Assembly (NCBI GenBank): GCA_030280995.1
Contig: JASXTE010000003.1
Location: forward strand, 50,448,974-50,512,973
Reading direction: 5' to 3'
DNA length: 64,000 nt
Source: Hemileia vastatrix
Taxonomy: Eukaryota > Basidiomycota > Pucciniomycetes > Pucciniales > Zaghouaniaceae
Under the pieces are notes generated by a model. That model saw nothing but the letters and a program-made list of their open reading frames with translations, did no database searches and was not told the DNA's origin. Positions 10,141 to 23,145 of the stretch are shown one piece after another (position 1 is the stretch's first letter; the number at the start of each line of letters is the position of its first letter). A program made the translations under genes and the position numbers.

Positions 10141-10813
10141 AGATGCCCCCAGGCCATTTGATGAGCCGTACCCTTGACATCATACCCACATCCAAGTGCA
10201 ACTTGATGTGGTTACATAATTTTAAGAAATTGAAAAGAAAAGAAAATAAATGAAAGTTTTTAAAAGATAATTTTTATAATGATGATCACTGGGTGGGCTC
10301 CCTCCAATTTATAAAAATGATTTGAGACCACCAGTGAGCATCACCTTTACAATAATTCATAATATATATTAAAGAAAAGAAATCACAATCTAACATAAAA
10401 AAAATCAAAAACAAAATAAAATAAAAGAACCTTGAATCCGGCGTTGAGAGTGGTGTCTCTTGATTGATTCCAGTTTATAGTCTTAGTGGACTTCCTATAA
10501 TTAAAAGACAAAGCCAGGATTCAACTAGAAACAGGGAAAATTTTGGAAACGAACATTATGGGGTAATTGTGTATAGAGCAGCCAGCCCATCAATTACCCC
10601 CACACTTGCCAATATTTAATTAAGAAGGTTCCCCTGTGAACACTTCTTCCAATAAATTTAAAAAATTTTCCAACACTATCTTCACCCATATTTTAAGAAT
10701 TTTAAGTTTTCAAAAATTTCAAAGAAGGCCTTCTTAAATTCGTAAAGCTTCATCTCAGTTTTGTTGCCCATATGCAGTGTAACAATAGTAAATTATTTGA
10801 TAAAAAAAGAAGA
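10140..10813 (-). other. B 3' UTR with two conserved stem-loops
   Basis: No gene. Two strong inverted repeats occur. GATGATCACTGG-type arms lie at 10281-10300 and 10325-10342. GGGGTAATTG at 10560-10569 pairs perfectly with CAATTACCCC at 10591-10600, with a 21-nt loop. Both are present at the matching positions in A (15575-15636, 15854-15894) and C (37031-37093, 36773-36813). An isolated hairpin module (AGTC/GACT) lies near 10470-10492. Confidence 0.65.
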
Positions 10814-10975
10814 TAGTTTATCCTCGTTGCGGAGGTCGATAAGATTTTTATAAACATCATAGTTTATCCTCATTGCGGAGGAATCCATAAAATTTTCGTT
10901 GATATTATAGTTTAACCTCATTGCGGAGGAATCCATAAAATTTGATAAATGTCATAGTTTATCCTCATTGCGGAG
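10814..10975 (-). repeat. CCTC/GAGG hairpin modules at the pol 3' end (B)
   Basis: Four copies, about 48 bp apart, of a module that in element sense reads CCTC, CGCAAT or CGCAAC, GAGG, then ATAAACTA or TTAAACTA. The first overlaps the pol stop codon and encodes its last residues (LRNEDKL). Equivalent arrays are at 16109-16275 (A) and 36397-36559 (C). Confidence 0.8.
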
Positions 10976-12374
10976 GTAGACTTCGGCACTCCTGTTGCCT
11001 CTAGGATAGAGCCGTTTCACTTGATTGCCCGCTACCCTATTCTTCAATACTACTCCATCCAACTCTTCTAGCACATATGAACCGCCAGAAACTTGCTCCT
11101 TAACTTTATACGGTCCATTCCACCTATCTGCAAACATTTTTCCCCATTGACTCTCTAGACTTCTATTATACACCAGGACCATATCACCTGGGTTCAAAGG
11201 TTTCCTTAATTGATGTGCCAACCTCTCATCCCAATATCTAACTGATTGATTTCTGATCTTCATCATCTGTGAATATGCCTTTTCTAAATATTCTTCATTC
11301 TTTTCTAGCTGCATCATTCTTGCACACAATAATTCTTCAGTAGTTTTGACGGTGTCCCAGTCAACTCCAAGATATGATTCAGCTTCTAAATCAACCGGTA
11401 AAACTGCTTTCTGTCCAAAAACAAGAACATAAGGTAAAAATCCGGTCGTCCTTTTGGCAGTGATTCGATCAGCAAATAAAACTAAAGGTAAGTAGTGCCT
11501 CCACTTTTTGGCACTTGACCCACACATTTTAACTAAAGCATCCTTGATAACTTGATGCCCTCTTTCAACCATGCCTTCAGCTTCAGGATAATATGGGGTT
11601 GCTACCCTAACCTTTGATCCAACTTTCAATACGGCCTCTTTAAACTCTGTCCCAAATTCAGGACCTCCATCTACCATCACCAACTTCATCACCCCATACC
11701 TATATACCCAATTATTCAAAAAAAATTCTGCCACATTTTTGGCAGTTAAATTAATAAGAGGCGCTGCCTCTACCCAACCAGATAAATCATCACTGGCCAC
11801 TATTAAATATTTATACCATCCCTCTTTTATATGAAAGGCATCTAAACTAACTCTCCCAAAGAGAGTATATTCACCGGTCGGGCGTCCAGGTTCTTTTGGC
11901 CTTAAATAACTTCGTCTTTGACATTCTTCGCATGACTGAACCTACTGTTTAACAGCCATCTTCATGCCAGGCCACCAAAATTGATCAGAAATTCTTCTAA
12001 ACGTTTCTCCAACGCCTCTATGCCCGAGATCTTCATGCAGTGATTTCAAAACTAATTCTTGCCCCTTCTGTTGAGTTATAACTACTTGAGGATTTGCATA
12101 CCTCCTCCTCATTAAACGTCGACCAGATAGGTAAAACGTAGATGACTTCCTCTTGATAGCCACCCATTCATCGTCTTCACAATCTTCTGGCCTCTCTAAA
12201 GTAAACAAATATTTGACTAACAAAAAATAAAAACCAGTCTGACCCCAGACTTCATCTTGAAAATCGATTAATATAACATCAATAGGGACTTCTCTATCAC
12301 CAATATCACCTGCACATGAATGAGCCAATAATCTTTGACCCCTAAATAGATCTTTAATCGAGCCATGTTGAAGT
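10952..12374 (-). pseudogene. B pol 3' part: integrase
   Basis: The C-terminal half of the B polyprotein, cut from the rest by element A at 12374/12375. It holds the zinc-binding HHCC region (HEDLGHRG near 12035, FWWPGMK), the DDE core (MVDGGPEFG near 11670; AEGMVERGHQ near 11570) and a C-terminal domain ending LRNEDKL at 10952. One TAG (11939-11941) replaces the Trp that A and C have before VQSCEEC. The codons are otherwise open. No chromodomain is visible, unlike family II. Several residues differ from C, so the two are close but not identical. Confidence 0.85.
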
Positions 12375-13484
12375 TATGGTAAGGTAAACTCTTACAGTCG
12401 CCTTGCTTTAAGCAGAATCCGGAGGAGATATGTGGATTTAGCTGAAAACCCCATCCTTCCAATAAAAATAACAAAATGGGAATTCTAAATCACTAAGCTA
12501 ACCAGTCTACTTGGATCTGTTTGATAAAAATAGTGAAACTCTAAAATAATTAATGCTTATTGAGATTTAAATAAAAGTGGCTGTTGATAAAAGAAATACT
12601 GATAACAACAATTAAGGTGTACCAGTGAAAGATCTGAAAAGATTGACTTTCATGTTTTTATAATAATTTGAATTTTTATGAGACAGCAATAATCAAGTCC
12701 CAGTGATGAAGACCTTTCTAAAGATACCCTATATGAAGTGTGATTTAAATTGTTGAATTGTATTTCTAAAATGTTATGTAAAAATAATAAATGTTATAAG
12801 GGTATTATAACTTATTTAATTTGTTGAGTAATAAAAAATGAGATGGTGGTAGTTAAAGATTAAGCTGTATGATGTGTCCCCCCCCTCAATTTAGAGTTTG
12901 AGAAGCGCTTAAGTATTCCTAGTCACGTGCCTAAGTTTTCCCCTCCAGAGCTCTTCCAGAGTCAATCCGGAGCCCGTACGGAGTCCGTACGGAGTTGAAA
13001 CGGAGTCCGTCCGGACTTCCGGACTCAATTAGAACCTTAAAACTATAATAAAAAATCTAGAAAAATCACACATAATAGAGCTACTTCCCCTTTACATACC
13101 AAGCTAATTTTCGTGGTCTGCGCAGCTCTAATTACCCCGTGAAAATTCATCAAAGTTAAGTAATTTTTAAAACGTAAATATTTCTATAAAACTTTAAAAT
13201 TCATTTAAAAATATAAGAAAAATAGTAAAAATTCTGGAAAAATTTCCCAAGGTTCTTGAGTGACTTGAATTGATACTTATAAATTTTTCAGACCGTAAAA
13301 ATAAGTTTTCCTTGTAAAATAAATTGTATTTGTGTAGGCATTTGCTCGTGACCAATTTTCTTCATATTTTAAACTCCAATAAATTAAATAAAACCCTTTT
13401 ATAAAAAATAATAACGCCAATCTTGCACGCCGTAATAACTCCATTTACGTACTTAGGTGCCATACTAAACTTTAGGCTACCACA
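12375..13484 (-). repeat. A 3' LTR
   Basis: 1110 bp, with the same termini as the other family I LTRs. A variable short repeat with the ACGGAGTC word lies near 12968-13020. It is followed inside by the purine tract at 13485-13494. Confidence 0.9.
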
Positions 13485-14140
13485 TCCTCCCTCCAATCGA
13501 GAATGTCCCCATTCGTAAAACTTTGCATAAGTGGTTGAGCAATTCCAAAAGAATTATCTTTTCTAATAAAATAATTTGATAAATTTGTTTTAGCTGGTCT
13601 TCTTTTAAATCTTTATAATAAAAATGTTCTTTCTTCTTCTCTGGCTTGATATAACATAAAATAAAACAATATAAATCTTGTGATGATTCCACTACTGAGA
13701 GCAAGGTTGGAATCCCTTCAGACTCCCATATACCAGTCTTCCTTCTTGTCACAGCATTGAGAGAGTGGATCTTCCTATGAGCCAAATACTCCTGATTCCA
13801 ACCTCATAGGGCCTCCCACTGAGCCGAATTCTATGATTCCAATCTCGCCATGAGGTCCTCCAAGCTTCACACCAAAAATGGCCTAACTATGAGGCACTAA
13901 AAAAAATCATTCCCTAAAATCCAACTACCATCCTAACTTCTGATTCCTTCATCACAATTTTCAAACTTTGCTATACAGCAAACCCATAAAATACTTTTGC
14001 CAGGCTTCCAATAATAATATTAACTTTAGACCATGTTAAAGCGCCACAAATTTCACCTAATTAACCATTATGCTTTCTTTAGCATCATTACCACCTAAAA
14101 TTTTAACCTCCTAAAGCTTATCAGCACCCAATTCCAGAAA
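13485..14140 (-). other. A 3' region without genes
   Basis: Starts with the polypurine tract (13485-13494 in complement). Compared with B and C, the X1 gene is absent: sequence jumps from a GTGGTTGAGC word near 13535 to the end of the X1 region. The rest is alignable non-coding sequence. The short minus frame at 13477-13785 runs into the LTR and shows no family resemblance. Confidence 0.6.
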
Positions 14141-14149
14141 TAATTGAAT

Positions 14150-15020
14150 AACCAGTTTAGAGTCTTAGTGGACAGTGATAAATTAAAAGATTGAATTGAG
14201 TTATCCAAACAAGATTGACATTCCAATTTAAAGTCTTGGTAGACCAAACATATAATCGATTGCCAGTTTATGGTCTTGGTGGACCAAAGATCGTTTAGGT
14301 GCATAAATAACTTGATAAATTCCTAAGTAAGGCCTAGGCTTGACCAAAGATTGAATAAATTTGATAATCCAGTTTAATGTCATAGTGGACCAAACATTTG
14401 ATCGACAAGTAATCCAGTATAAGGCCATAGTGGTCCAATGAATGTTGAATTATCCTGCAGATATTAATTTTCCAGTTTAAAGTCATAGTGGACTAAAACA
14501 ATGAATGAACTGCCAGTTTAAAGTCATGGTGGACCAAACATTTAATCGATAAGAAATCCAGTTTAAGGTCATGGTGGACCCAACAGCTTGGTAACAGTCC
14601 AGTTTAAGGTCTTGGTGGACCTAACATTTGATTTATATAAAAGAAATCCGTCTCCGAAAATATCCATAAAATCTTGATTATCCTTGAAATTCAGTTTAAA
14701 GTCTTGAAGGACTAACAGCTCCAATATAAAATCTTTAATGACAGTCTTGAAAATTAGCCAGTTTAAAGTCTTGGAGGACTAACAAATCCAAAATACGTAT
14801 AAAAACCTTAAAGAAGGTCTTGAACAGTAGCCAGTTTAAAGTCATGGAGGACTAACAGATCCAAAAAACGTATAAAAAAAAGCCTTAAAGAACGTCTTGA
14901 AAAGTAGCCAGTTTAAAGTCTTGGAGGACTAAACAGATCCAAAATACGTGTAAAAAAAACCTTAAAGAACGTTTTGAACAGTAGCCAGTTTAAAGTCTTG
15001 AAGGACTAACAGCTGTCTTG
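14150..15020 (-). repeat. Expanded hairpin-module array in element A
   Basis: Fourteen modules. The first nine match the arrays of B and C. The last five, from about 14690, lie in a tandem repeat of roughly 75-85 bp containing ACAGATCCAAAATACG and CTTAAAGAACGTCTTGAA words. In element sense their stems are AGTC/GACT with loops CTCCAA, CTTCAA or CTCCAT, each followed by TTAAACTGG. This array stands where B and C have X2. Confidence 0.8.
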
Positions 15021-15119
15021 AAGTAAACTCCCATAGGTATTGAGTTCCCCTAGACCCTGTTTCCTGTCTAAACTAAATGAATAAAACTAAAATGAATGAT
15101 GACTGAAAAATAAAACTGA

Positions 15120-16108
15120 GAAATATAATAATATTTTTGGATTAAATTAATTATTTTTATTTTTATTTTTTATTTTATTTTATTTTATTATTTTATTTTT
15201 ATTTTTTATTTCTTTATTTATTTATTTTTTTATATTTTATTTTTATATTTTATATTTTATATTTTATTTTTATTTTTAATTTTAATTTTTTTTTTTTTTT
15301 ACTTTAAAATAAAAGAGTTTAAAAAAAGATAGTTTTGAAATAAAAGTTAAAATTTAATTTTTAAAGAAAGATAAACGAATGTGAAAAGAAAGATAAAAAA
15401 GTAATAAAAAAAATTTCAAAATAAAATTTTAAAAGATGCCCCCCCGGCCATTTGATGAGCCGTACCCTCGACATCATACCCACATCCAAGTGCAACTTGA
15501 TGTGGTTACACAATTTTGAGAAATTGAAAAGAAAAGAAAATAAATGAAAGTTTTTAGAAGCTAATTTTTATAATGATGATCACTGGGTGGGCTCCCTTTA
15601 ATTTATAAAAATGATTTGAGACCACCAGTGAGCATCACCTTTACAATAATTCATAATATATATTAAAGAAAAGAAATCACAATCTAACATATAAAAAATC
15701 AAAAACAAAATAAAATAAAAGAATCTTGAATCTGGCGTTGAGAGCGGTGTCTCTTGATTCGTTCCAGTTTATAGTCTTAGTGGACTTCCTAAAATTAAAA
15801 GACAAAGCCAGGATTCAACTAGAAACAGGGAAAATTTTGGAAACGAACATTATGGGGTAATTGTGTATAGAGCAGCCAGCCCATCAATTACCCCCACACT
15901 TGCCAATATTTAATTAAGAAGGTTCCCCTGTGAACACTTCTTCCAATAAATTTTAAAATTTTTCCAACACTATCTTCACCCATATTTTAAGAATTTTAAA
16001 TTTTGAAAATTTTCAATGAAGGTTTTCTCGTATTTCGTTATGTTTCATCACAGTTTCGTTGCCCATATGCAGTGTTACGATAGTAAATTATTTGATAAAA
16101 AAAAAGAT
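15120..16108 (-). other. A 3' UTR: T/A tract and conserved stem-loops
   Basis: A low-complexity tract at 15120-15430 is followed by non-coding sequence with the same stem-loops as B: 15575-15636, and GGGGTAATTG (15854-15863) with CAATTACCCC (15885-15894). One AGTC/GACT module lies near 15764-15786. No gene seen. Confidence 0.65.
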
Positions 16109-16275
16109 AGTTTATCCTCGTTGCGGAGGTATTCATAAAATTTTGTTGATATCATAGTTTATCCTCATTTCGGAGGTATAAATTTAATAAAAGTCATTAA
16201 AATTGTAGTTTATCCTCATTTCGGAGTTAGACTTCATATAATTTCATAAATGTCATAGTTTATCCTCATTGCGGA
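16109..16275 (-). repeat. CCTC/GAGG hairpin modules at the pol 3' end (A)
   Basis: Four modules at about 50-bp spacing. One variant loop is CGAAAT, and one copy has lost the final stem base. The copy nearest the gene overlaps the pol C-terminal codons (LRNEDKL). Confidence 0.75.
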
Positions 16276-19200
16276 GGAAGACTTCGGCACTCCTGGTGCC
16301 TCTAGGATAGAACCGTTTCACTTGATCGGCCGCTACCCTCTTCTTTAATACTACTCCATCCAACTCTTCTAGCACATATGAACCGCCGGAAACTTGCTCC
16401 TTGATTTTATACGGTCCATTCCACCTATCTGCAAACATCTTTCCCCATTGACTTTTCAAACTCCTATTATACACCAGGACCATATCTCCTGGGCTCAAAG
16501 GTTTCCTTAATCAATGTGCCAACCACTCATCCCAATATCTGACTGATTGATTTCTGATCTTCATCATCTGTGAATATGCCTTTTCTAAATATTCTTCTTT
16601 CTTTTCTAGCTGCATCATTCTTGCACACAATAATTCTTCAGTAGTTTTGACCGTGTCCCAGTCAACTCCAAGATATGATTCAGCTTCTAAATCAACCGGT
16701 AAAACTGCTTTCTTTCCAAAAACAAGTTCATAAGGTGAAAATCTGGTCGTCCTTTTGGCAGTGATTCGATCAGCAAATAAAACTAAAGGTAAATAGTGCC
16801 TCCACTTTTCGGCACTTGTTTCACACATTTTAACTAAAGCATCCTTAATAACTTGATGCCCTCTTTCAACCATGCCTTCAGCTTCAGGATAATATGAAGT
16901 TGCTACCCTAACCTTTGATCCAACTTTCAATACGGCCTCTTTAAACTCTGTCCCAAATTCAGGACCTCCATCTACCATTACCAACTTCATCACCCCATAC
17001 CTATATACCCAATTATTCAAAAAAAATTCTGCCACATTTTTGGCAGTTAAATTAATAAGAGGCGCTGCCTCTACCCAACCAGATAAATCATCTCTGGCCA
17101 CAATTAAATATTTATACCGTCCCTCTTTTATATGAAAGGCATCTAAACTAACTCTCCCAAAGAGCATATATTCACCGGTCGGGCGTCCAGGTTCTTTTGG
17201 CCTTAAATAACTTCGTCTTTGACATTCTTCGCATGACTGAACCCACTGTTTAACAGCCATCTTCATGCCAGGCCACCAAAATCGATCAGAAATTCTTCTA
17301 AACGTTTCTCCAACACCTCTATGCCCGAGATCTTCATGCAGTGATTTCAAAACTAATTCTTGCCCCTTCTGTTGAGTTATAACTACTTGAGGATTTGGAT
17401 ACCTCCTCCTCATTAAACGTCGACCAGATAGGTAAAACGTAGATGACTCCCTCTTGATAGCCACCCATTCATCGTCTTCACAATCTTCTGGCCTCTCTAA
17501 AGTCAACAAATATTTGACTAACAAAAAATAAAAACCAGTCTGACCCCAGACTTCATCTTGAAAATCGATTAATATAACATCAATAGGAACTTCTCTATCA
17601 CCAATATTACCTGCACATGAATGAGCCAATAATTGTTGACCCCTAAATAAATCTTTAATCGAGCTATGTTGACGTTTTTCTTCTGAACCTTTGGATCCTT
17701 CGAAAACCATATTTGAAAATACCTCTTTATCTTTATCCACCTTTTTATTTAAATTATCTAATTCTCCAACATATACACCATTCCTTAAATTACTACTATC
17801 CCATACTACCAATCCATCTTCCTCTACATACACCACATCTTCTTCTACCTCCTCTCTGCCGAATTTATCTACACCTTTTCCAACACCTTTATTAACATAA
17901 AAACTATTTTCCAGTTTATCCTCTTGGTGGAGGTCATCATCATCATAATCTAAACACAAAAGTCCTGCCAGTTTAACCTCATGGGGGAGGTATGGAAGGT
18001 CTTCAGCTCCTTTAGTGCTGGCTTTGATAATAGGTATATCTTCATCAAACTCTTCTGAGTCTGAATCTTCTTCAGTGAGTGGTCTCCTTGATAAACCATC
18101 TGGCATAGTAAAAGTTTTGCCAGGCTTATGAACTAAATTGAACGAAAAATGTTGAATAAAAGCTACCCATCTCGTCATGGTTGCGTTCAGTAAACTTGGG
18201 GAATTAATCATCTGGATTAACGATTTTGCATCCACTTGCAACTCAAAATGTTGCCCCCACAAAATATGCTGAAGTTTCTTCAGTATTTTCGCCACACCAC
18301 ATAATTCCAATTTTGGTTGAGAATATCTTGATTCGACCTCAGTAAATACTACAGATTCATACCTAACTGGCCTGATGTAACCAGCTTTATCCATCTGAGA
18401 CAAAACCGCCCCAGCTGCAACCTGACTTGAATCAACTGCTAAATAAATTCTGCCAGCATCTTTTCCATAATCCAACTTGTGCAGGACTAAATCCTTCCCT
18501 ACAACCTCCTTCAACTTCACAAACGCCTTCTCACACTCTTCATCCCACTCCCAGTCTGCATCCTTTCTCGTTAACCGTCTCAATGGAGCTGCCAATGAAG
18601 AAAAGTCCTTGATAAACATTCTAACATATACACAAACGCCTAAAAACCCTCTAACTTTGGTCGTATTCTTGGGTCTTGGCCAGGACTGAATTTTGTTAAC
18701 CTTCTTCTTGGACATAATCCTACCCTCTCTACATACCACATGGCCTAATATTTCTAAGGCTGGCACACAACAGGAAAATTTTGAACCTGAAATAGTTAAA
18801 CCAGCCTCTTCAATTCGAAACAAGATTCTTTCTAATGTAATTGTAAACTCCCAAATGAATTTGCGTATCCCGGGATTCTCTTCCAACACCTCGTTATCAT
18901 TAGTGGTTGTTGGTCCCTTAATTCCTCCATCATCTATAAATATTCCAGCATATTGTGGAATTTTGTCTTGAAGGATCCAAGCCATCTGAGCTTGATAAAC
19001 TGCAACCGAATTTGTTGCTCCTTGAGGTAATCTTGTTAACTGTAAACATCCTAGTGGCGTATCGAATGTAGTGAGAGGCCTTGAGTCCGGATGTAACTCT
19101 CTCTCATCATATCCACCCATAATATCTCCCAAACCATAACACACTCTCCCTGCAAACGCTTCGACAAACTCCTCAGCACTAGGCGGTATCCCAGCATCCT

Positions 19201-20545
19201 TTATTGTAACCCTATTTAATTCCCTAAGATCATGAACAACTCTAAGCTTGCCATTTGGTTTCTTGATACAAAATACCAGACTAGAATAGCTTGATGTTGA
19301 TTGCTCATACAGTCCAGTGCGTATCCGTTCTCTGACAACTTCAATATAGGCTTCTTTCAATGCAGCCGGAATAGGAATCGGTTTCTGCTGCCACGGTTCA
19401 TGACATACCACAGGAATCTTGTAAGGCTCTCCATAGGAATGCTTCAACACACCCCTCTCCTCTTCTACAAAAGCAATGGCCTTCTCTCGCTTGACCATCA
19501 CATCCAACAACAACTTCTTCTCTTCTCCAGACAACCAACCATCAGGTCCAAAATTAACAACACCCAGTCTCTCAAAAGTGATTCTTGACGTCTCAGAAAA
19601 TTCAGGCGGATTCTTTACCAAGGAACTTTCATAAGGATCTCTTGATAACCTTGGTCTTCTCAAAGGTGGATTTAATTCAGCAGGTAGCGGTTCATTAATA
19701 GGTCGAAATTTATTTGCTACTTTCTTATATTTGGCTGCGTCCACATCTAAACTAACTTGAGGTAAAACATTTTCTTTTGTATTGCCATTAAAACTTTCAT
19801 CAAATGAATCTTCTTCATCGCCAGAATCAGAATAAGAAAAATTAGAAAAATATTTTATTTCATTTTTAAATTTTACCCTTTTCTCCTTTCCCTCGTCTAA
19901 TTTATAAACAGATTTTCCAACACCTTTGCTTCCCTTATCCAACAGTAAATCACCCGTTAAGAAAGTTGGCAGTTTAACCTCTTGCTGGAGAAACAGAAAT
20001 GAATTTTCACAAAAATTATTTTTTTGTGTTTTAATTATACTGAGATTTTTTATTGGGTTTTGATGAGATAATTGCAGTTTACCCTCTTGCTGGAGGTCCA
20101 AAATAGAAGGAGATAATTTCAGTTTAACCTCTTGCTGGAGGCCCATAATAGAATTTTCACAAAAATTATTTTTTTGTGTTTTAATTATACTGAGATTTTT
20201 TATTGGGTTTTGATGAGATAATTGCAGTTTACCCTCTTGCTGGAGGTCCGAAAACATACCCTTCCAATTTTTATCCAACCTAATTTGGCCCATTTTGCCT
20301 TTTTCACCATTTTTAAATTTTATAGAAAAACAGGGTAAATCCAATAAACATATAGAAAAGTCCATAACGTATTTGCACTCCAAAGTAATATTAACAGAAA
20401 ATAATTGAGAATCCACTTGAATTATCTCCAAGTGAGCTGACCTATTGCAATCCGGGATCTCATCCTGAGGAGAGATTACAACATTAGAGTGATCAGCCCC
20501 TGCTACCCCAAAAAATGAGGGCATCCATCGTTTTCCAACAAACAT
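16253..20545 (-). pseudogene. A pol: reverse transcriptase, RNase H, integrase (one nonsense codon)
   Basis: Second ORF of family I, about 1430 codons, in the -1 frame relative to gag-protease. An N-terminal region of some 300 residues holds five LQQEGKL- or LQQEVKL-type repeats encoded by hairpin modules. The reverse transcriptase follows (FCIKKPNGKLRVVHDLRELN around residue 425, LPQGATNSVAVYQ, FIDDGG near residue 538 as the YxDD box), then RNase H (YLAVDSSQVAAGAVL near 705), the HHCC zinc region (about 1070-1105) and the DDE integrase (MVDGGPEFG near 1193). A TGA near 16510 replaces the CAA codon seen in B, about 80 codons before the end. The chain starting at 20545 overlaps the gag-protease stop by about 40 bases. 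This is otherwise the best-preserved pol in the window. Confidence 0.9.
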
Positions 20546-23145
20546 AATTCACCAGAAGCCGTCCGTTTTATATGCCGCTTCTTGGTGCAAACACAACACT
20601 GGCACAGAGTAGTAATCCCTGGCCGTGTTTCCCAACCTTCATCTCCAGGAGGCGCTAACCGCATATGTAACCTCCGCATATCTTCACCAGTGATCTCCAA
20701 ACTAATCCCCATGCCAGCTTGATACCCTATCCTGGCCTCAAAATCCATCAAAAAAGGACCCCCAAGAACAGTTTTGACTGCTCCTCTGGCCACATAAAAG
20801 TGAACCTTACCAACAGATCCACCAATGCCTAACCTGACATGCTCAGCTGTACCCATCAGCTCTGTTGCATGCCCTCCAATACCTCTGAGGTTTCCCCCAG
20901 TCCCACTTTTAATTGGCAAGCCTATACTCGTCGCTTGCTCCAATGAAATTAAATTAATTTGAGACCCTGAATCAACCAAGGCCTTAACTTCTTTACCATT
21001 AAGAGTTACCACCAGGTAACCCAGGAGAGCGGAAAAATGCGTATCTACATCTTCACCAAACTTTTCAGCATTTTCACAAATATATTCCACCTCTCCAGTG
21101 GAAACCCGACGCCTCGTCAAATGCTTCTTTTGCTTTTCAGCAAGCGCCGGACTAATCGTAAATAACTCCCCCAAAGATAAGGGAATCTGAAGTTGATTCA
21201 CCCTATTCAAAACTGCGTCCATCGCATTAGCTTGACCAGAAACTACTGACCGCTCATACTGGACCTTTGATTTAACAACCTTGGCCCTGGGTACCTCTTG
21301 AGGTCCAACCGAGCCATCTTCACCCCCCATTATAACATCTTCACTTTCTATAACCCTAACTCCGTCACCCAGCTTCTTGCACTAATCCTGATCCATCGCT
21401 AGTCCTTCTTACTCCCTCCATTGGGATGGGACCACTAAAACTTGGTCTGGGTAGAGACGCCAACGGTACGTCCTCCTCAGAATCCGAATCATCCTCTGGC
21501 ATAGGCTCACCATTTAAATCAAACTTGCCATAACTAGGGGGCCCCATATCAGCAATCCCAATCTGCATTTTATATAATTCGTCCTTAGAGTAAGGGTTCA
21601 ATTTGTTGGCGGCAGTTTGAGCACTAGAATTTTTGTTCTTAGAGTAAGGGTTCACTTTGTTATTGTCTTGCCAGGATTAGCACTCAATTGGCTCTGAATG
21701 CTACTTTTCGCCTTAGTAGCAGCTGCTCTTCTAGCAGCATTAACATTGTATTTGCCAGCCATACAGCTACCCTCCACCTGGGCAACCGTCGCCAGCTCTA
21801 AACCACCAAAAGAAGTAGAAAATGTGGCTTTACTGACCTCTTTCTCCTTGCCCTTGTCAGCTTTACCACCATTACCATTACCATTTTTGCCACTCTTGGC
21901 ATTAACATCTTCATCCGTCACCTCTTCAAATCTGGCTCTCCTTTCAGCCGTTAAACTTCTTCTGACCAAATCAGAAGGAGACTGTCCATCACTGGGCTTG
22001 ATGAACGAACCATCAGGAAGTTTATAAACTTTACCATCAAATAAAACTCGCCCAGCATCCATATCCTTATCAAGAGCAAAACAAACTGTTGCTCTGTGCC
22101 CCCTCCTATTACAATAGGAGCACACCTTTGGCTCATCATAGCCACCTCTATATCCATTACCACCATTCTCACCATTTCTCCCATTGCCTGGGAAGCGGTT
22201 ACCGTTGTTATTGCCATTATAATTTCGACGTTCATAACCTCTAGAATGATAAGAAGTCGACATCGACGAAGAAGCGATTGGGGCCTTGTTGGCCTTCTGA
22301 GTCTCTTGAACAAATATTTTTAATTGTTTTGTTAAATCGGCCAAGTGATTGACCATCTTATTATCTACATTGCCCTCCACTTTAGCAGCAGGTAATCCCA
22401 TTTGTGCCTTCTTGGCCTCCTGGGCTTTGACCATAATATCGTTGTTTTCGGCCAAAACCTTGCTAACCTTGCTAACATATTGAGTGCAAGACTCTTGATA
22501 TTTGTCCAACGCTAATAACTTTAGATGGGCCTGAATATTCTCTTTGCTAACCTCCAGAGCCGGCAGTTTCTGCTCACCATTAGGCAGTTCCTTCATCAAA
22601 TCTTTTCTTGAAAGATCCTTCAAGACGTCCATACGAATATCCCTGCTGCATGCTGTCCAAAACAAATCTTTTGCTTGGTTCTCATGCACTAACTCGTCCA
22701 CCAGTATGAGATATTCCACCACTTCATCAAACTGAACACAGAGATTTTTGAAGTCAGCCATAGAAGAAACTCCACCTTTTGCTTGCCAGTCTCCAACAAT
22801 TTTATTGAGGTCCATCATAGTAAACCTAACACCCCATCTATCAACCATAGCTTTAGAAAGCTTAACCCAATCCTTGTCATTGAATGCCTGCATAGCAATA
22901 ACCTCTTTTTCCACCTCTCTGTCCAAAATAAAGAACCTAATCTGCTTCACCATATCCAAAGGTAAAGCACCATCAATCGCAGCTGCAGTTTCATACCTAT
23001 GTAAAAATCCTTCTAAATCATCTCCAGAAAACTTGGGCCCAACCCAAGATACAATCCTTACTGATGCCCTAACAGGTACACCAGCAGCCAACACAGCAGT
23101 TCCACTAGTAGAAGACATCCCAAAACATAAGAAAAGTGTTAACAA
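20503..23145 (-). pseudogene. A gag-protease, two frameshifts
   Basis: First ORF of family I. The capsid-like gag runs from the start region near 23117-23145 (MSSTSG is the more likely start). It has a CCHC zinc knuckle, CSYCNRRGHRATVC, near residue 335, preceded by a Gly/Asn/Arg-rich stretch. A duplicated NPYSK motif and an acidic linker (EDDSDSEED) follow. Then comes the aspartic protease with ALVDSGSQINLIS near 20975 as catalytic motif. Compared with C, one base is missing near 21657 and one is added near 21375, so the chain is split into three frames (21652-23145, 21365-21655, 20503-21330). It ends CPHFLG at 20503, where a slippery site overlaps pol. Confidence 0.85.
20509..20515 (-). promoter_or_regulatory. 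Putative -1 ribosomal frameshift heptamer (A)
   Basis: In element sense T TTT TTG lies two codons before the gag-protease stop TAG (20503-20505), correctly phased as X XXY YYZ. The pol frame is -1. The heptamer is conserved in B (27265-27271) and C (32161-32167). Confidence 0.65.

Noticed and set aside
17691..17900. Plus-strand Ser/Thr/Pro-rich frames within A pol
   Set aside because: Mirror translations of the acidic linker of pol on the other strand; no independent support.
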